A stretch of 14,522 nucleotides of DNA, taken from positions 1 through 14,522 of the forward strand of contig JBKPSJ010000236.1 in the NCBI GenBank assembly GCA_046765875.1. Reading direction: 5' to 3'. Below, piece after piece: positions 13,801 through 14,522 of the stretch. A program made the translations under genes and the position numbers. This DNA comes from DASRHY01 sp046765875 (lineage in GTDB: Bacteria; Actinomycetota; Actinomycetes; Propionibacteriales; Kribbellaceae). The stretch's first letter is position 1. Each line of letters begins with the position of its first letter. Below the pieces are notes generated by a model, which was not told the DNA's origin, ran no database searches, and was given only the letters and a program-made list of their open reading frames with translations.

Positions 13801-14522
13801 CGCGTAAGCAGCCGTGGGCCACACGAGGAGGACCGCAGTGAGTGCGGCCGCGGCCCGTCCGGCTGTCACGGCCGCGATGATTCCCGCGCCGATCCCCACC
13901 AGGCCAAGCGCCGCCAGCACGGTTTCACCGAGGTTGCCTCTTACGGCGTACCACCATTTGGCGTCCTCTGCAGTCTTCGGAGTCCGCGGGAATTCGGCCT
14001 CACGCGCGAACGGTCCCTGGACGGATGCTCGGCGACCACCAAACCGGTGGACTGCCAGATCATGAATGCGCCCAAAGCGTCGCGCCACGATGCGCCGGTG
14101 CCGCGGCGTAGCAACGCAATGGCGCGGACGAATCCGAGGACGACCAGCAACGGAATCGCGGCGAATAGGAAGCCGCTCAACTTGCGGAACAGCAAACCGG
14201 ACCCGAGCGCGACGTTGGCGGTGCCGGCGAGCAGGAAGAGGAAGAACAGCAGCGCGAGTAAGTCGCCGTACCACTGCAACGCTCCAGACAGGTACGCCCA
14301 GCGCTGGCCAGCGCTCATACGGTTCCGAGCCGTTCGCGCACCGGGCAGCATCAGCCGCCAATGCCGGCGCAGGATTTGAATCCCGCCGAGGCACCAGCGG
14401 AATCGTTGTCCCTTGAGCGCTTCGAAGGTCAGCGGCATCACGCCTGCGCCGAAGGACCGATCCACGTGCAGCCCCGACCAGCCGTTGCGCAGCAGGCGGA
14501 GTGAGAGTTCGGCGTCCTCGGT
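13765..14522 (-). pseudogene. Membrane GT2 glycosyltransferase (cellulose-synthase-like), C-terminal part, frameshifted
   Basis: The gene enters from the right edge. It begins at the TED motif (TEDAELSLRLLRNGWSGLHV), followed by the QxxRW-type signature in LKGQRFRWCLGG, both diagnostic of processive membrane GT-A synthases (cellulose, hyaluronan, beta-glucan type). Several membrane helices follow: WAYLSGALQWYGDLLALLFF, LSGFLFAAIPLLVVLGFVRA and the final ETVLAALGLVGIGAGIIAAV. Near base 14031 the frame is lost after STGLVVA. Adding one base (GCC to GCCC) restores ASVQGPFAREAEFPRTPKTA, the conserved FxRTPK segment, in the frame that ends at 13765. Family similarity fades at about YASA (near 13800), where the sequence joins the glycoside hydrolase stub, so the last residues are of mixed origin. 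The N-terminal part is outside the window. Confidence 0.82.

Overview
The window is high-GC DNA with strong third-position G/C bias, GTG starts and gene families typical of Actinomycetota (MmyB-type XRE regulators, GAF-like/LuxR regulators, NarL-type two-component pairs, Bcr/CflA exporters). The genus cannot be fixed from the sequence. The most striking property is decay. Many genes are truncated, internally deleted, fused at deletion junctions or shifted by one base, and they lie beside clean, intact genes. An IS630-type transposase end lies at the left edge. No tRNA, rRNA, CRISPR array or intact mobile element was seen, and I found no convincing undescribed multi-gene system.

Layout. 1-156: C-terminus of an IS630-family transposase. 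175-2095 (minus): a drug-exporter gene (MFS, one-base frameshift) followed by a zinc alcohol dehydrogenase that has lost its cofactor-binding half. 2096-2233: divergent control region with three inverted repeats. 2234-3530 (plus): an XRE/MmyB-type regulator and a small metal-binding cupin, tightly coupled. 3611-5303 (minus): an intact O-methyltransferase-like gene followed by a flavin monooxygenase pseudogene. 5304-5424: a divergent promoter region with two palindromes placed mirror-symmetrically. 5425-6564 (plus): a LuxR-type regulator that probably controls both directions. 6754-7125 (minus): a VOC/glyoxalase-like protein.

7193-10246 holds the wreck of a two-component system and a MacAB-like exporter. 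The response regulator is nearly intact and overlaps the stop of a kinase that has lost its sensor and phospho-acceptor His. The kinase remnant abuts a headless adaptor fragment on the opposite strand. That fragment is joined to the C-terminal half of an ABC ATPase, which is coupled to a frameshifted permease.

10636-13155 carries two intact convergent polysaccharide genes: a GT4 glycosyltransferase and a nucleotide-sugar dehydrogenase. 13620-14522 (minus) is again decayed. It holds the C-terminal part of a membrane GT2 polymerase (frameshifted, running off the window), joined to the last ~60 residues of a GH8-type glycoside hydrolase, whose stop overlaps the start of a possible glycosyltransferase remnant.

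Functionally, three modules can be read: a detoxification/export module (MFS, ADH, cupin, XRE regulator), a small-molecule tailoring module (methyltransferase, monooxygenase, LuxR regulator), and surface-polysaccharide genes (GT4, UDP-sugar dehydrogenase, GT2, GH8). Several frameshifts are single-base changes, some next to G/C runs, so sequencing error cannot be excluded for those. The multi-hundred-base deletions are harder to explain that way.
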